DNA of 64,000 bases from Streptomyces luteogriseus (GTDB lineage: Bacteria; Actinomycetota; Actinomycetes; Streptomycetales; Streptomycetaceae). The stretch covers positions 7,902,501-7,966,500 of the forward strand of contig NZ_JACHMS010000001.1 in assembly GCF_014205055.1 (NCBI RefSeq). The letters run 5' to 3'. The notes beneath the pieces were generated by a model. That model saw only the letters and a list, made by a program, of their open reading frames with translations. It had not been told where the DNA came from and searched no databases. This document shows, in pieces, positions 24,898 to 33,480 of this stretch. Both the position numbers and the translations under genes were made by a program. Positions within the stretch are counted from its first letter, which is position 1, and every line of letters begins with the position of its first letter.

Positions 24898-26032
24898 CGG
24901 GGGTCACCTCCTGCTGCGCGGTGCCGTCGGCCTGCGGCGCCGGGGCGTTCATCCGGCGGTAGAGGTAGTAGGCCGCGCAGGCGCCCTCGCTGGAGACCAT
25001 GGTGGCGCCGAGCGGGGTGCGCGGCGTGCAGGTGGTGCCGAAGGCGGCACACTCGGTCGGCTTGATCAGGCCCTGGAGCACCTCGCCCGCCCGGCACTCG
25101 GCGGGCTCCTCGGTACGGATCCCGCTCACGTCGAAGCGGTGCTCCGCGTCGTACGCGCGGAAGGCGTCGGTCAGCCGCCAGCCGCTGGCCGGGATCCGCC
25201 CGATGCCCCGCCAGGACCGGTCGGTGACCTCGAAGACCTCCTCGATCATGCGCACCGCGGCCGGGTTGCCCTCCTCGCGCACGGCACGCGGGTAGGCGTT
25301 CTCCACCCGGTGCTCACCGCGCTCCAGCTGGCGGACCGCCCGGCGGATGCCCTCCAGGATGTCCAAAGGCTCGAAGCCGGTCACGACCATCGGCACGCGG
25401 AACCGCTCGGCCAGCTCCGGGTACTCGGCCATCCCCATCACGCTGCACACGTGCCCGGCGGCCAGGAAGCCCTGCACCCGGCACTCGGGCGCCGTCATGA
25501 TCGCCTCGACGGCCGGGGGGACCCGCACATGCGACACCAGCAGGCTGAAGTTGGTCAGGCCCAGCCTGCGCGCCTGGTGCACGGCCATCGCGTTGGCCGG
25601 GGCGGTGGTCTCGAAGCCGATCGCGAAGAACACCACCTCCCGGTCCGGGTTGCGGCGGGCCAGCTCCAGGGCGTCGAGCGGCGAGTACACCACCCGTACG
25701 TCGCCGCCCTCGCCCTTGACCCGGAACAGGTCGCGGTCGGTGCCCGGCACCCGGAGCATGTCGCCGAAGGAGCAGAAGATCACCCCGGGGCGCGCGGCGA
25801 TCTCCAGCGCCTTGTCGATGACCTCCAGCGGCGTGACACAGACCGGGCAACCGGGCCCGTGGATCAACTCGATCTGTTCGGGGAGCAGTTGGTCGATGCC
25901 GTGTCGGATGATCGAGTGGGTCTGCCCTCCGCACACCTCCATCAGGGCCCAGGGCCGGGTGGCGGTGGCGCGGATCTCGTCCAGCAGTCGCCGTGCCAGC
26001 TGGGGGTCGTTGAACTCGTCGATGTACTTCAC
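24890..26032 (-). CDS. hypD: Hydrogenase maturation factor HypD
   Basis: 380 residues. HypD is the [4Fe-4S] scaffold where Fe(CN)2CO is assembled with HypC. Signature regions are MEVCGGQTHSIIRHG, HGPGCPVCVTP, FCSFGDMLRVPG, IGFETTAPANAMAV and the C-terminal Cys cluster CRAGEVLQGLIKPTECAAFG with TTCTPRTPLG. A short polar tail follows. It overlaps hypC by four bases upstream and hypE by eight downstream, so the three are strictly coupled. Confidence 0.96.
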   Translation of the reverse strand: MKYIDEFNDPQLARRLLDEIRATATRPWALMEVCGGQTHSIIRHGIDQLLPEQIELIHGPGCPVCVTPLEVIDKALEIAARPGVIFCSFGDMLRVPGTDRDLFRVKGEGGDVRVVYSPLDALELARRNPDREVVFFAIGFETTAPANAMAVHQARRLGLTNFSLLVSHVRVPPAVEAIMTAPECRVQGFLAAGHVCSVMGMAEYPELAERFRVPMVVTGFEPLDILEGIRRAVRQLERGEHRVENAYPRAVREEGNPAAVRMIEEVFEVTDRSWRGIGRIPASGWRLTDAFRAYDAEHRFDVSGIRTEEPAECRAGEVLQGLIKPTECAAFGTTCTPRTPLGATMVSSEGACAAYYLYRRMNAPAPQADGTAQQEVTPVA

Positions 26033-26349
26033 CGGGCCTCACTCCCACTGCCCTGGGCCTCCGCCGCCGCGGTACCGCCCGCCTCCTTGGCCGCCTGCTC
26101 CCAGGCGTCCCCGAACTCCTCCTCCAGGAGCCCCAGTTCCTCGAACAACTTCAGCGAGGCCAGGGCCGACTCCTCGTCCAGACGCTGGAGCGCGAAGCCG
26201 ACGTGCACGATGACGTACTCACCCACCTTCACGTCGGACACGTACTCCAGGCACGCCTTCTTCTGCACGCCGCCGAAGTCGATCAGCCCGGTGAGCGGTT
26301 CGGCACTGTCGTCGATGGCGACGACCTTGCCCGGCACTGCCAAACACAT
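26029..26349 (-). CDS. hypC: Hydrogenase maturation chaperone HypC
   Basis: 106 residues. The N-terminus MCLAVPGKVVAID supplies the essential Cys2 that carries the iron ligand set with HypD; FGGVQKKACLEYV and GEYVIVHVGFALQRL complete the family fold. The Ala/Glu/Gly-rich tail (about 85-106) extends beyond the usual 75-95 residues. The gene starts three bases after the hypF stop and overlaps hypD by four bases. Confidence 0.95.
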   Translation of the reverse strand: MCLAVPGKVVAIDDSAEPLTGLIDFGGVQKKACLEYVSDVKVGEYVIVHVGFALQRLDEESALASLKLFEELGLLEEEFGDAWEQAAKEAGGTAAAEAQGSGSEAR

Positions 26350-26352
26350 GGG

Positions 26353-28665
26353 TCACTCCTCCTGTCGTAGGTGCGCCGCGACCACCAGCTGGCCGAGGGC
26401 CAGCCCGCCGTCGTTCGGCGGGACTTCGCCGTGCCGCAGCACCGCGAAGCCGTCCTCTGTCAGCAGCCGCGCGCACTCCTCCTCCAGCAGCGCGTTGGCG
26501 AACACCCCGCCGCTGAGTGCGACGGTGGCGAGTCCGGTGTCCTGACGCGCCCGCCGGCAGATCGCCGCCACCGCCCGCGCCACGGCACGGTGGAAACGGG
26601 CCGCGAGCACGGCGGCGGGGGTGCCGCGCCGCAGATCGGCGACCAGCGCACCCAGCAAGGGCGCGGGGTCGAGCCCGTCGGCGAAGGCGTACGCGGACCC
26701 GTCGGCGCCCCATGCCGACGCGGCCGCCGCCTCCAGCTCCAGCGCGGCCTGCGCCTCGTACCCCGCGCGATGGCACACGCCCAGGAGCGACGACACGGCG
26801 TCGAAGAGCCGGCCCATGCTGGAGGTCGGCACACAGGCCAGCTCGCCGGACAACTGCCGCCGGAGCAAGGCGAGTTCCCGAGGTGTGCAGGCGCTCACGC
26901 ACGGCAGGTCCGCGTCCCACGGCAGTCCCGCGGCCCACAGCCGGGCCAGGGCCAGACGGCACGGGTTGGCGACGCCCGCGTCGCCGCCGGGCAGCGGGGC
27001 GGGGGAGAGGCGGGCGTAGCGCCGGAAGCCGGTGTAGTCGGCGAGGAGGATCTCGCCGCCCCAGACGGTGCCGTCGTCGCCGTAGCCCGTGCCGTCGAAG
27101 GCGACGCCGATCACGGGGGTGGTGCCGTCCAGGCCGTGCTCGGCCATCGCCGAGGCGATGTGCGCGTGGTGGTGCTGGACCGTCACGGGGGCGTGCCCGG
27201 CCAGTCGGGCGGCCCACCGTGTCGAGTGGTACCCGGGGTGCCGGTCGGCGGCGAACACTTCGGGACTCACGCCGGTCAGGCGCCGCAGGTGCGCGTCCGC
27301 CCGCCGGGCCGCCTCCAGGGTGGTCAGGTCGCCCATGTCGCCGATGTGCGGGCCGAACCAGGCCTGCTCGCCCGCGCCGAGGCACAGGGCGTTCTTCAGG
27401 TCGCCACCCACAGCGAGGGCGGGCCGCACCGGGACCGGCAGCCGCAGCGGCCGGGGCACGTACCCCCGGGAGCGGCGCAGCACCTGCTCGGTGCCGTCGG
27501 GCCGCACCCGCAGCAGGGAGTCGTCGCAGGGCGAGGCGATGGGCCGGTCGTGGGCGAGCCAGGCGTCGGCCAGCCCGGCGAGCCGGGTCAGCGCCTCGTC
27601 GTCGTCCGTGACGATCGGCTCCCCGGAGCGGTTGCCGCTCGTCATGACCAGCACGCGCGGGCCGGGCGGGTCACCGGGCAGGCCGAGCAGCAGGGTGTGC
27701 ACGGGCGTGTAGGGAAGCATCACGCCGACGTGCGGGCTGCCGGGGCAGACGCCGGGCGCGAGTGCGCCCGCCTCTCCGCGCCGGCGCAGCAGGACGATGG
27801 GACGCCGGGAGCCGGTGAGAGCGGCCCGTTCGGACGCGGAGAGGTCCGCGATCCGCCGTACGTCGTCGAGGTCCGCGCACATCACGGCGAACGGCTTGCC
27901 GCCGCGTGCCTTGCGGGTGCGCAGGGTGTCGACGGCCCGGGCATCGGTGGCGTCGCAGGCCAGGTGATAGCCCCCGAGGCCCTTGACGGCGACGATCCGC
28001 CCGGTGGCCAGCAACGCCCGTGCCGATGCCAGGGCTTCGGCACCCCGGGCCGGACGGACCTCGCTCCCGGGCGCCGGCACCAGGCGCAGCCGGGGACCGC
28101 AGTCGGGGCAGGCCACGGGCTGGGCGTGGAAGCGGCGGTCGAGGGGGTCGCCGTACTCCCGGGCGCACGCGGCGCACATCGGGAAGCCGGCCATGGTCGT
28201 GACCGCCCGGTCGTACGGCATGCCCGTGGCGATGGTGAAGCGGGGACCGCAGTGGGTGCAGGTGACGAACGGGTGCCGGTGCCGCCGGTCGGCGGGATCG
28301 GCCAGCTCCCGCAGGCAGTCCGGGCAGGTCGCCGTGTCGGGCGGGAGGAGGGTGCTGCCGGGGGAGCGGTCGGTGGAGCGGATGCCGAAGGTGCTCTCGG
28401 CGCCGGTGACGGGCAGGTCCTCGAAGCCGACACCGGTGACGGTGGCCAGCGGCGGAGGCTCCGCGGTCAGCCGGTCGCAGAAGTCGGCGACACCGTCCGG
28501 CGGGCCCTCCACCTCGATGAGGACACCGCTCGCCGTGTTGCTCACGAAGCCCGCGAGCGCCAGTTCGGTGGCCAGGCGGTGCACGAACGGGCGGAAGCCC
28601 ACGCCCTGCACGGTGCCCCGAACGGTGACGCGCCGGCGTACCGCCCCGGTGGCGGGCGCCGTCAC
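26353..28665 (-). CDS. hypF: Carbamoyltransferase HypF
   Basis: 770 residues. HypF makes the carbamoyl group for the CN ligands and passes it to HypE. Order: acylphosphatase domain (about 1-95, GTVQGVGFRPFVHRLA), zinc-finger pairs (CPDCLREL, CTHCGPRFT, CAACAREYGD, CPDCGPRL, about 110-190), YrdC-like domain (about 205-385, GRIVAVKGLGGYHLACDA), and Kae1-like domain (about 430-765, VQHHHAHIASAMAEHG, GVAFDGTGYGDDGTVWGGE, ALSGGVFANALL). All expected parts are present. It overlaps hypB by four bases. Confidence 0.96.
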   Translation of the reverse strand: MTAPATGAVRRRVTVRGTVQGVGFRPFVHRLATELALAGFVSNTASGVLIEVEGPPDGVADFCDRLTAEPPPLATVTGVGFEDLPVTGAESTFGIRSTDRSPGSTLLPPDTATCPDCLRELADPADRRHRHPFVTCTHCGPRFTIATGMPYDRAVTTMAGFPMCAACAREYGDPLDRRFHAQPVACPDCGPRLRLVPAPGSEVRPARGAEALASARALLATGRIVAVKGLGGYHLACDATDARAVDTLRTRKARGGKPFAVMCADLDDVRRIADLSASERAALTGSRRPIVLLRRRGEAGALAPGVCPGSPHVGVMLPYTPVHTLLLGLPGDPPGPRVLVMTSGNRSGEPIVTDDDEALTRLAGLADAWLAHDRPIASPCDDSLLRVRPDGTEQVLRRSRGYVPRPLRLPVPVRPALAVGGDLKNALCLGAGEQAWFGPHIGDMGDLTTLEAARRADAHLRRLTGVSPEVFAADRHPGYHSTRWAARLAGHAPVTVQHHHAHIASAMAEHGLDGTTPVIGVAFDGTGYGDDGTVWGGEILLADYTGFRRYARLSPAPLPGGDAGVANPCRLALARLWAAGLPWDADLPCVSACTPRELALLRRQLSGELACVPTSSMGRLFDAVSSLLGVCHRAGYEAQAALELEAAAASAWGADGSAYAFADGLDPAPLLGALVADLRRGTPAAVLAARFHRAVARAVAAICRRARQDTGLATVALSGGVFANALLEEECARLLTEDGFAVLRHGEVPPNDGGLALGQLVVAAHLRQEE

Positions 28666-29405
28666 GGGACGAGGCCGGCTTCGGCGCCCTCGTGCGTGTG
28701 GGTGTGGGTGTGCGGGCGGGGCGCCAGGGGCGGCCGGTGGGCGGGGGCCCCGTCCCGGACGGCCAGCACACGCTCCAGAAGAGCGTCGGCCCCGGCGCCG
28801 GTACGGGCACAGGACCGCATCACCTCCACCCCGGGGTTGACCCGCTGGACGTTCGTCTCGAAGGCCGTCTCGTCGAACCCGGCCGGCCCGGCCAGATCGG
28901 TCTTCGTCAGCACCACCAGATGGGCGGACCCGAAGGCCGTCGGGTACTTCAGCGGCTTGTCCTCGCCCTCCGTGACCGCCATGAGCACGATCCGCAGGCT
29001 CTCGCCGAGGTCATAGGACGCGGGGCAGACGAGATTGCCCACGTTCTCCACGAACAGCAGCGACGTGCCCGCAGGCAGCCAGCTCTCCACGTGCCCACGC
29101 AGCTGCCTCGCCTCCAGATGGCACAGCCCGTCCGTCAGCAGCTGCTTCACCGGGGCTCCCGACCGGGCCAGCCGGTCGGCATCGTTCTCGGTGGCCAGGT
29201 CGGCGGTGAGGGCGGCCACCGGAAGGCTCCGCTCCACCGCCCTGGCCAGCACCCGCCCGAGCAGTTCCGTCTTGCCGCTGCCCGGGCTGGACAGCAGGTT
29301 GACCACGCTCACTCCGCGCCGGGCCAGCTCCTCGCGCAGGTCCGCGGCCAGACCGTCGTTCTTCGCCAGGACGGCCTGGGTGACCTCGTCCAGGGAATCG
29401 CACAT
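28662..29405 (-). CDS. hypB: Hydrogenase nickel-delivery GTPase HypB with C-terminal His tract
   Basis: 247 residues, a SIMIBI GTPase that works with HypA to insert nickel. The P-loop is SSPGSGKTELL; other motifs are ALTADLATENDADRL, GLCHLEARQLRG (metal site), LLFVENVGNLVCPA and VVLTKTDLAG (NKxD-like). In many HypB proteins a His-rich nickel store is N-terminal; here the run HTHTHTH lies near the C-terminus (about 232-238). It overlaps hypF by four bases. The next gene upstream is the maturation protease. Confidence 0.95.
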   Translation of the reverse strand: MCDSLDEVTQAVLAKNDGLAADLREELARRGVSVVNLLSSPGSGKTELLGRVLARAVERSLPVAALTADLATENDADRLARSGAPVKQLLTDGLCHLEARQLRGHVESWLPAGTSLLFVENVGNLVCPASYDLGESLRIVLMAVTEGEDKPLKYPTAFGSAHLVVLTKTDLAGPAGFDETAFETNVQRVNPGVEVMRSCARTGAGADALLERVLAVRDGAPAHRPPLAPRPHTHTHTHEGAEAGLVP

Positions 29406-29444
29406 GGGCGCCGCTCCTCGCGGGTCGGTAGGGAAATCGTTCCG

Positions 29445-30032
29445 CTACCGATCCTCCGCGCCGCCGCCCACCTTGCCCGGCAGCCCGGCCGAGGACAGGG
29501 CGGCGGATTCGTCCGGGCGGCTCAACGGGGGCGTGGCCGCCGGGTCGGCGAGCAGTACCGGCACCAGAGTGTGCAGCGCCGCGACGGCCCGCCCGACCGC
29601 CTCGCGCACCGTCGTGCTGATGCCCGGGGCGATGTCCTCGTCGGCGGGTGCCCGCACCTCGGGCTCGCAGGCCAGTACAAGGACGCGGGGGAGGGGCTCG
29701 TCACCCAGGTGGGCGGCCAGGGCGAGGACCTTCGCCGGGTCCATGCCGTGCGCCTCGGGCGGCGGGCCCGCCGTGGCGCCGTCGGGCAGGTCCGGCTCGA
29801 TCAGCGACAGCGTGCCCGGCTCGTGCCCCCGCACGGCCGCGTCGACCAGGACGGCCGTGTCGTAGCCGTCGAGCAGCTCGTACGCGAGGTCCATGCCGCG
29901 GATGCCGAAGTCCCGCACCCGCACCTCCGCAGGCAGCGGGTCCTGGTCCAGGGCGCGGATCACCTCGGGGCCGAACGCGTCGTCGGCGAGGAAGATGTTG
30001 CCGACCCCCGCCACGAGGAGCCGCGCGCTCAT
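29445..30032 (-). CDS. Hydrogenase maturation protease (HyaD/HycI family)
   Basis: 195 residues. It should clip the C-terminal peptide of the HhyL precursor after nickel insertion. The motif VAGVGNIFLADDAFGPEVI contains the conserved acidic nickel-sensing residue; DFGIRGMDLAYELLDGYD and the His in PEAHGMDPAKVL fit the other metal ligands. ATG 30032 is chosen because it starts the family motif and overlaps the hypX stop by four bases. A Pro/Ser-rich tail of about 35 residues ends the protein. Pairing with HhyL is inferred from the shared locus. Confidence 0.92.
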   Translation of the reverse strand: MSARLLVAGVGNIFLADDAFGPEVIRALDQDPLPAEVRVRDFGIRGMDLAYELLDGYDTAVLVDAAVRGHEPGTLSLIEPDLPDGATAGPPPEAHGMDPAKVLALAAHLGDEPLPRVLVLACEPEVRAPADEDIAPGISTTVREAVGRAVAALHTLVPVLLADPAATPPLSRPDESAALSSAGLPGKVGGGAEDR

Positions 30033-31774
30033 CGCGCGTCCTCGGTGGCCAGCGGCCGGGCGGAGCCGTTCGGGAGCTTGCGGACGAAGGCGGACCGCAG
30101 CGCGTGGTAGGGCGCCTCGGGGTCGAAGAAGACGGCGCGCATACGGGCGAGTTCGGCCCGCCGGTACTCGGCCAGGGGGCGGGCGAGCTCGTCCGCGTGG
30201 CGGGCCGTGGCCTTGGCGGTGATCCGGCGCGGAAGGTCCGGGTCCGCGGCCAGGTCTGCGGCCAGGCGCTCCACCTCGGGGGCGAACTCCTGGGCCGTGA
30301 CCGGCACCAGACGGTCCACCAGCCCGATGCGCGCGGCCGTCGCGGAGCTCACCGGCAACGCCTCGGCCGTCAGCCGCTCGGCCGTCTCGGCGCCCACCCG
30401 GCGGGGCAGCGAGTACGTCCAGTACTCCGACCCGTACAGGCCCATGTTCCGGTAGTGCGGGTTGAGGACGCTGCCCGTGCGGCACCAGACCTCGTCGGCG
30501 GCCAGGGCGAGCATGACACCGCCGGCCGCCGCGTTGCCGCCGAGGGCTGACACCACCAGCCGGTCGGTGGTGCGCAGCACCGCCTCGACCACGTCGTCCA
30601 TGGCGTTCAGATTGGACCAGGACTCACCCGCCGGGTCGCTCGACGCCTCGATGACGTTGAGGTGGATGCCGTTGGAGAAGAAGTCGCGGGCGCCGCCGAG
30701 CACCAGCACCGAGGTGGGGCGGGTGAGGGCGTACCGCCAGGCGGCGAGCAGCCTGCGGCAGTGGGTGGTGCTCATGGCCCCGCCCGGGAACGAGAAGGCC
30801 AGGAACCCGATGGGACCGCGCTGCCGGTAGCGGATGTCGGTCCAGGTGGTGCGGTCCGGGGGCAGTTCCAGCGGTGCGGCGATCTCGGGCAGCCAGTACG
30901 GGCGGTCGTACGCACCCGGCATGCCCGGTGCGCTGCCGGGCGGGGCCGGGAAATGGGCGAGCACCGAGGCCGCCGGGCGACGGAACGGCGCGGGGTCACC
31001 GGAGCTCTTGCGGGGGCGCAGCTCCGGGATCCACACCGCGCCGTCCCGGGTGGCCCGGCAGAGCGCGCCGGCCCGGGTCGCGAGCAGTTCCCCGGGCTCC
31101 CCGCGCAGCCGGTCCTCGGGGTGACCGCCGTGCAGGAACACCTCCTGGCCGCAGATCTCGTCCCGGACGCCGGGCTGTGAGTCGGCGCCGCGGAGCTTGC
31201 GCAGCACCGTCGTCGTGCTGTCGTGCTCCCAGTCGATCCGCCGCTGTTCCTGGCGGAAGTAGTCCCGCCACACCACGTGGGCCCCCGGTTCGCTCTGCGG
31301 GCGCGGCTTGTAGGACCCTTCGGCGTAGCGCCGCACGGCCTGCAGCACGGCGGCCGTGGCCGTGTCCGCCACCTCGTTGCGGTACATGTCGCTCTTGCCC
31401 ACCGGAGGCACCGGGAAGGTGCCGTCGGCCCACACGTCCCCCGCGTCCATGGCCGCCTCGGCCTGAAGCACCGTCACGCCCCACTCGGACGCCTCCTCGG
31501 CGATCGCCCAGTCCAGCGACGACGGGCCCCGGTCACCGGGTGGCCCCGGGTGCACGATCAGGCAGGTGTGCTCGCGCCACACGTCTTCCGGCAGGGCCGA
31601 CTTCAGCATCGGGGCGACGATCAGCTCCGGGCCCACCTCGCGTACGGCGGCCCGGACGGCGTCGGGGCCGTGCGAGGCGAGCACGACCTCCACGTGGTGC
31701 CCCTCGTCCGACAGTTCGGCGAACACACGCTGGGACAGGCTGTTGAACGCGCTGGCGACGAGCAAGATGTCCAT
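30029..31774 (-). CDS. hypX: HypX/HoxX, aerobic CO-ligand synthesis enzyme
   Basis: 581 residues joining an N-terminal formyltransferase-like domain (about 1-260; HPGPPGDRGPSSLDWAI is the typical loop) to a C-terminal enoyl-CoA-hydratase-like domain (about 310-560; SALGGNAAAGGVMLALAADE, then HYRNMGLYGSEYWTYSLPRR). HypX makes the CO ligand of the active-site iron from formyl-tetrahydrofolate through a formyl-CoA step and is found in bacteria that make hydrogenase in air. It is the first gene of the minus-strand maturation arm, so its upstream region should hold the promoter. Confidence 0.93.
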   Translation of the reverse strand: MDILLVASAFNSLSQRVFAELSDEGHHVEVVLASHGPDAVRAAVREVGPELIVAPMLKSALPEDVWREHTCLIVHPGPPGDRGPSSLDWAIAEEASEWGVTVLQAEAAMDAGDVWADGTFPVPPVGKSDMYRNEVADTATAAVLQAVRRYAEGSYKPRPQSEPGAHVVWRDYFRQEQRRIDWEHDSTTTVLRKLRGADSQPGVRDEICGQEVFLHGGHPEDRLRGEPGELLATRAGALCRATRDGAVWIPELRPRKSSGDPAPFRRPAASVLAHFPAPPGSAPGMPGAYDRPYWLPEIAAPLELPPDRTTWTDIRYRQRGPIGFLAFSFPGGAMSTTHCRRLLAAWRYALTRPTSVLVLGGARDFFSNGIHLNVIEASSDPAGESWSNLNAMDDVVEAVLRTTDRLVVSALGGNAAAGGVMLALAADEVWCRTGSVLNPHYRNMGLYGSEYWTYSLPRRVGAETAERLTAEALPVSSATAARIGLVDRLVPVTAQEFAPEVERLAADLAADPDLPRRITAKATARHADELARPLAEYRRAELARMRAVFFDPEAPYHALRSAFVRKLPNGSARPLATEDAR

Positions 31775-32130
31775 GACATCGCATGGTCGCCGGTCGGGGG
31801 AGGGCGGTGAAGGACCACGGCGGCGTTTCGCGGCCGGCGACCGCTTCCGGCCGAACGGGTAAGCGGAACCTGAGCGGAATACCGGTCGGCCGTCGCCCGC
31901 GAACGTATCCGGTGCCGCGGGCCTCGTCCGCGACCCGGTCGCGCACCGCGACACCGGCACCCGGTACTACCTGTACGTCACCGCCGACACGCGGGCGAAC
32001 CCGTGCTGTGCGTCGCGGGCCGCGGTCGGCCGAGCGCCGACGAGGCCGGTCAGGTGCGGCACGGTGTGGAACGCTGGGTGTGATCGGCCGCGGTGCGGCC
32101 CCCGGACACGGGGGGGGGGGGGGGAGAGCG
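31775..32130. other. 356-bp gap: hypX promoter region and a 15-G tract
   Basis: This gap separates hypX (minus) from the LacI remnant (plus) and should contain both promoters, though I see no convincing -35/-10 pair. A plus-frame stretch at about 31902-32010 translates to something slightly like a glycosidase strand (TGTRYYLYVT) but has no start. The right end is a run of 15 Gs. Confidence 0.5.
32110..32124 (+). repeat. Homopolymeric tract of 15 G in the ribosome-site position
   Basis: Fifteen consecutive G bases end six bases before ATG 32131. Such a run could change length by slippage, altering the spacing or strength of the Shine-Dalgarno region, and it is also a frequent place for sequencing error. 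Confidence 0.85.
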
Positions 32131-32436
32131 ATGACGCGAACGGGAGGGCGGGCCGGCGGTGCGCCGCGCAGCGTGGACGTGGCCCGGCTGGCCGGTGTCT
32201 CGCAGAAGACGGTGTCGCGGGTGCCCAACGGGGAGCGGTACGTCTCCGAGGACGTACGCCGCAGGGTGCTCGCGGCGGCCGGGGAGCTCGGCTACCGGCT
32301 GAACAGCGCCGCCCGGGCCCTGGCCTCCGGGCGGACCCGCTCCATCGGCGTCGTCACCCTGGGAACCGCCCTCCGCGGCCCCGCGTCGCTGCTGATCGGC
32401 GTCGAGCGCCCGTCGAGCGGGGCGCCGACGCTGTGA
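32131..32436 (+). pseudogene. Truncated LacI-family regulator (DNA-binding domain only)
   Basis: 101 residues. The N-terminal LacI HTH and hinge are intact: SVDVARLAGVSQKTVSRV, then YVSEDVRRRVLAAAGELGYR and LNSAARALASGRTRSIGVV. The first strand of the periplasmic-binding-protein-like effector domain follows (VTLGTALRGPASLLIGVER) and then the sequence breaks to PSSGAPTL and stops. LacI regulators have about 330-350 residues, so the ligand-binding domain is missing. The break coincides with the first copy of a 17-bp direct repeat, so deletion is likely. A free DNA-binding domain could still be made. The usual Met in the HTH is Pro here (SRVPNGE), a further sign of decay. Confidence 0.75.
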
Positions 32437-32461
32437 AGCCGGGTGCCCGTCGAGCGGGGCG
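32408..32461 (+). repeat. Two 17-bp direct repeats at the LacI break point
   Basis: GCCCGTCGAGCGGGGCG occurs at 32408-32424 and again at 32445-32461. The first copy begins where the LacI reading departs from the family sequence; repeats of this kind mark slippage or recombination deletions. Confidence 0.7.
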
Positions 32462-32636
32462 TTCCGCCCGCGCTGCGGGTGGCCGCCAAGAGCCCACCGC
32501 GCGGCACGCCAGCGGCCCGGGCCCCCCGCCAACGGCCCGCTGTGCGGGTACTGCCTGTCCAGCCGCGCCTCGCCCGCGGCAGCGCCCGCCCGCATTCTCC
32601 CTTGCCTGGGCCGTGCGCCTGACGCACGCTGTTCGT

Positions 32637-33401
32637 ATGGGTGCGCAAGACGGCCCCGGCCCCACGCTGATCAACTCCGTCCAGCGGGCCATGCGCCTGC
32701 TGGAGGCGGTGAGCGCGCACGAGAACGGCGCACCGGCCAAGCAGCTGGCACGTGAAACCAGCCTGCCCCTGGCCACCGCCTATCACCTGCTGCGCACCCT
32801 GGTGCACGACGGGTACGTGCGGAAACTGGACGACGGCGGCTTCGTCCTCGGCGACAAACTCCAGACCCTGCAGTCCACGGGGCGGGCGCAGGCACTGCTC
32901 AGCCGCGTCCGGCCCACCCTCGCCGCGCTGCGCGACGAACTCGCGACGGCCGCCTACCTCACCTTCTACGAGGAGGGCGAGATCCGGGTCGCCGAGATCG
33001 TCGACGGCCCCGGCATCCCCCGCGTCGATCTCTGGGTGGGCTTCGAGGACGCGGGACACGCCACCGCGCTGGGCAAGTCCGTCCTGCGGGAGCTGGACGA
33101 AGAGGCCCGCCAGGAGTACCTCTCCCGCCACCACCTCGCCGACCTCACCCCGCGGACCATCACCAGCCTCCCGGTACTCCTCCAGCGGCTGGAGGCCCCG
33201 CCCATGGCCCCGGCCATCACGGACCTGGAGGAGTACGCCCTGGGCACGGTCTGCGTCGCCGTCCCGGTCTACAGTGGGGACACGCTCGGCTCCCTCGGTG
33301 TCTCGCTGCCGTCGAACCGGCTCTCCCGGCTTCCGGAGATCCGCGAGCGGCTGCTCCCGACCGCGAGCCGCGTGACCCGGAGCCTCTCGCTCACTATCTG
33401 A
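32637..33401 (+). CDS. IclR family transcriptional regulator
   Basis: 254 residues. The N-terminal winged helix reads LINSVQRAMRLLEAVSAHEN, then AKQLARETSLPLATAYHLLR and TLVHDGYVRKLDDGGFVLG (about 10-75). The IclR effector domain follows (about 90-250; TAYLTFYEEGEIRVAEIVDG, GHATALGKSVL, ALGTVCVAVPVYSGDTLGSL). ATG 32637 is used; no better start is seen. Its neighbours are the LacI remnant and a PP2C phosphatase, which give no clue to targets. Confidence 0.85.
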   Translation: MGAQDGPGPTLINSVQRAMRLLEAVSAHENGAPAKQLARETSLPLATAYHLLRTLVHDGYVRKLDDGGFVLGDKLQTLQSTGRAQALLSRVRPTLAALRDELATAAYLTFYEEGEIRVAEIVDGPGIPRVDLWVGFEDAGHATALGKSVLRELDEEARQEYLSRHHLADLTPRTITSLPVLLQRLEAPPMAPAITDLEEYALGTVCVAVPVYSGDTLGSLGVSLPSNRLSRLPEIRERLLPTASRVTRSLSLTI

Positions 33402-33480
33402 AAATCCGCTTCTTGCCGGGGACCACTCTCACCCCGTTTTCTGTATAAGTCAGACATTTCCGGGATGTGCGCCGGCACAG

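Noticed and set aside
26371..29016. An 881-codon plus-strand frame opposite hypF and hypB
   Set aside because: Antisense shadow; the sequence is Gly/Arg/His-rich without motifs, while hypF and hypB on the other strand are complete.
31902..32010. Plus-frame stretch reading somewhat like a family 43 glycosidase strand (TGTRYYLYVT)
   Set aside because: About 36 codons only, no start and no second motif. Near a LacI remnant it is tempting, but chance is as likely.
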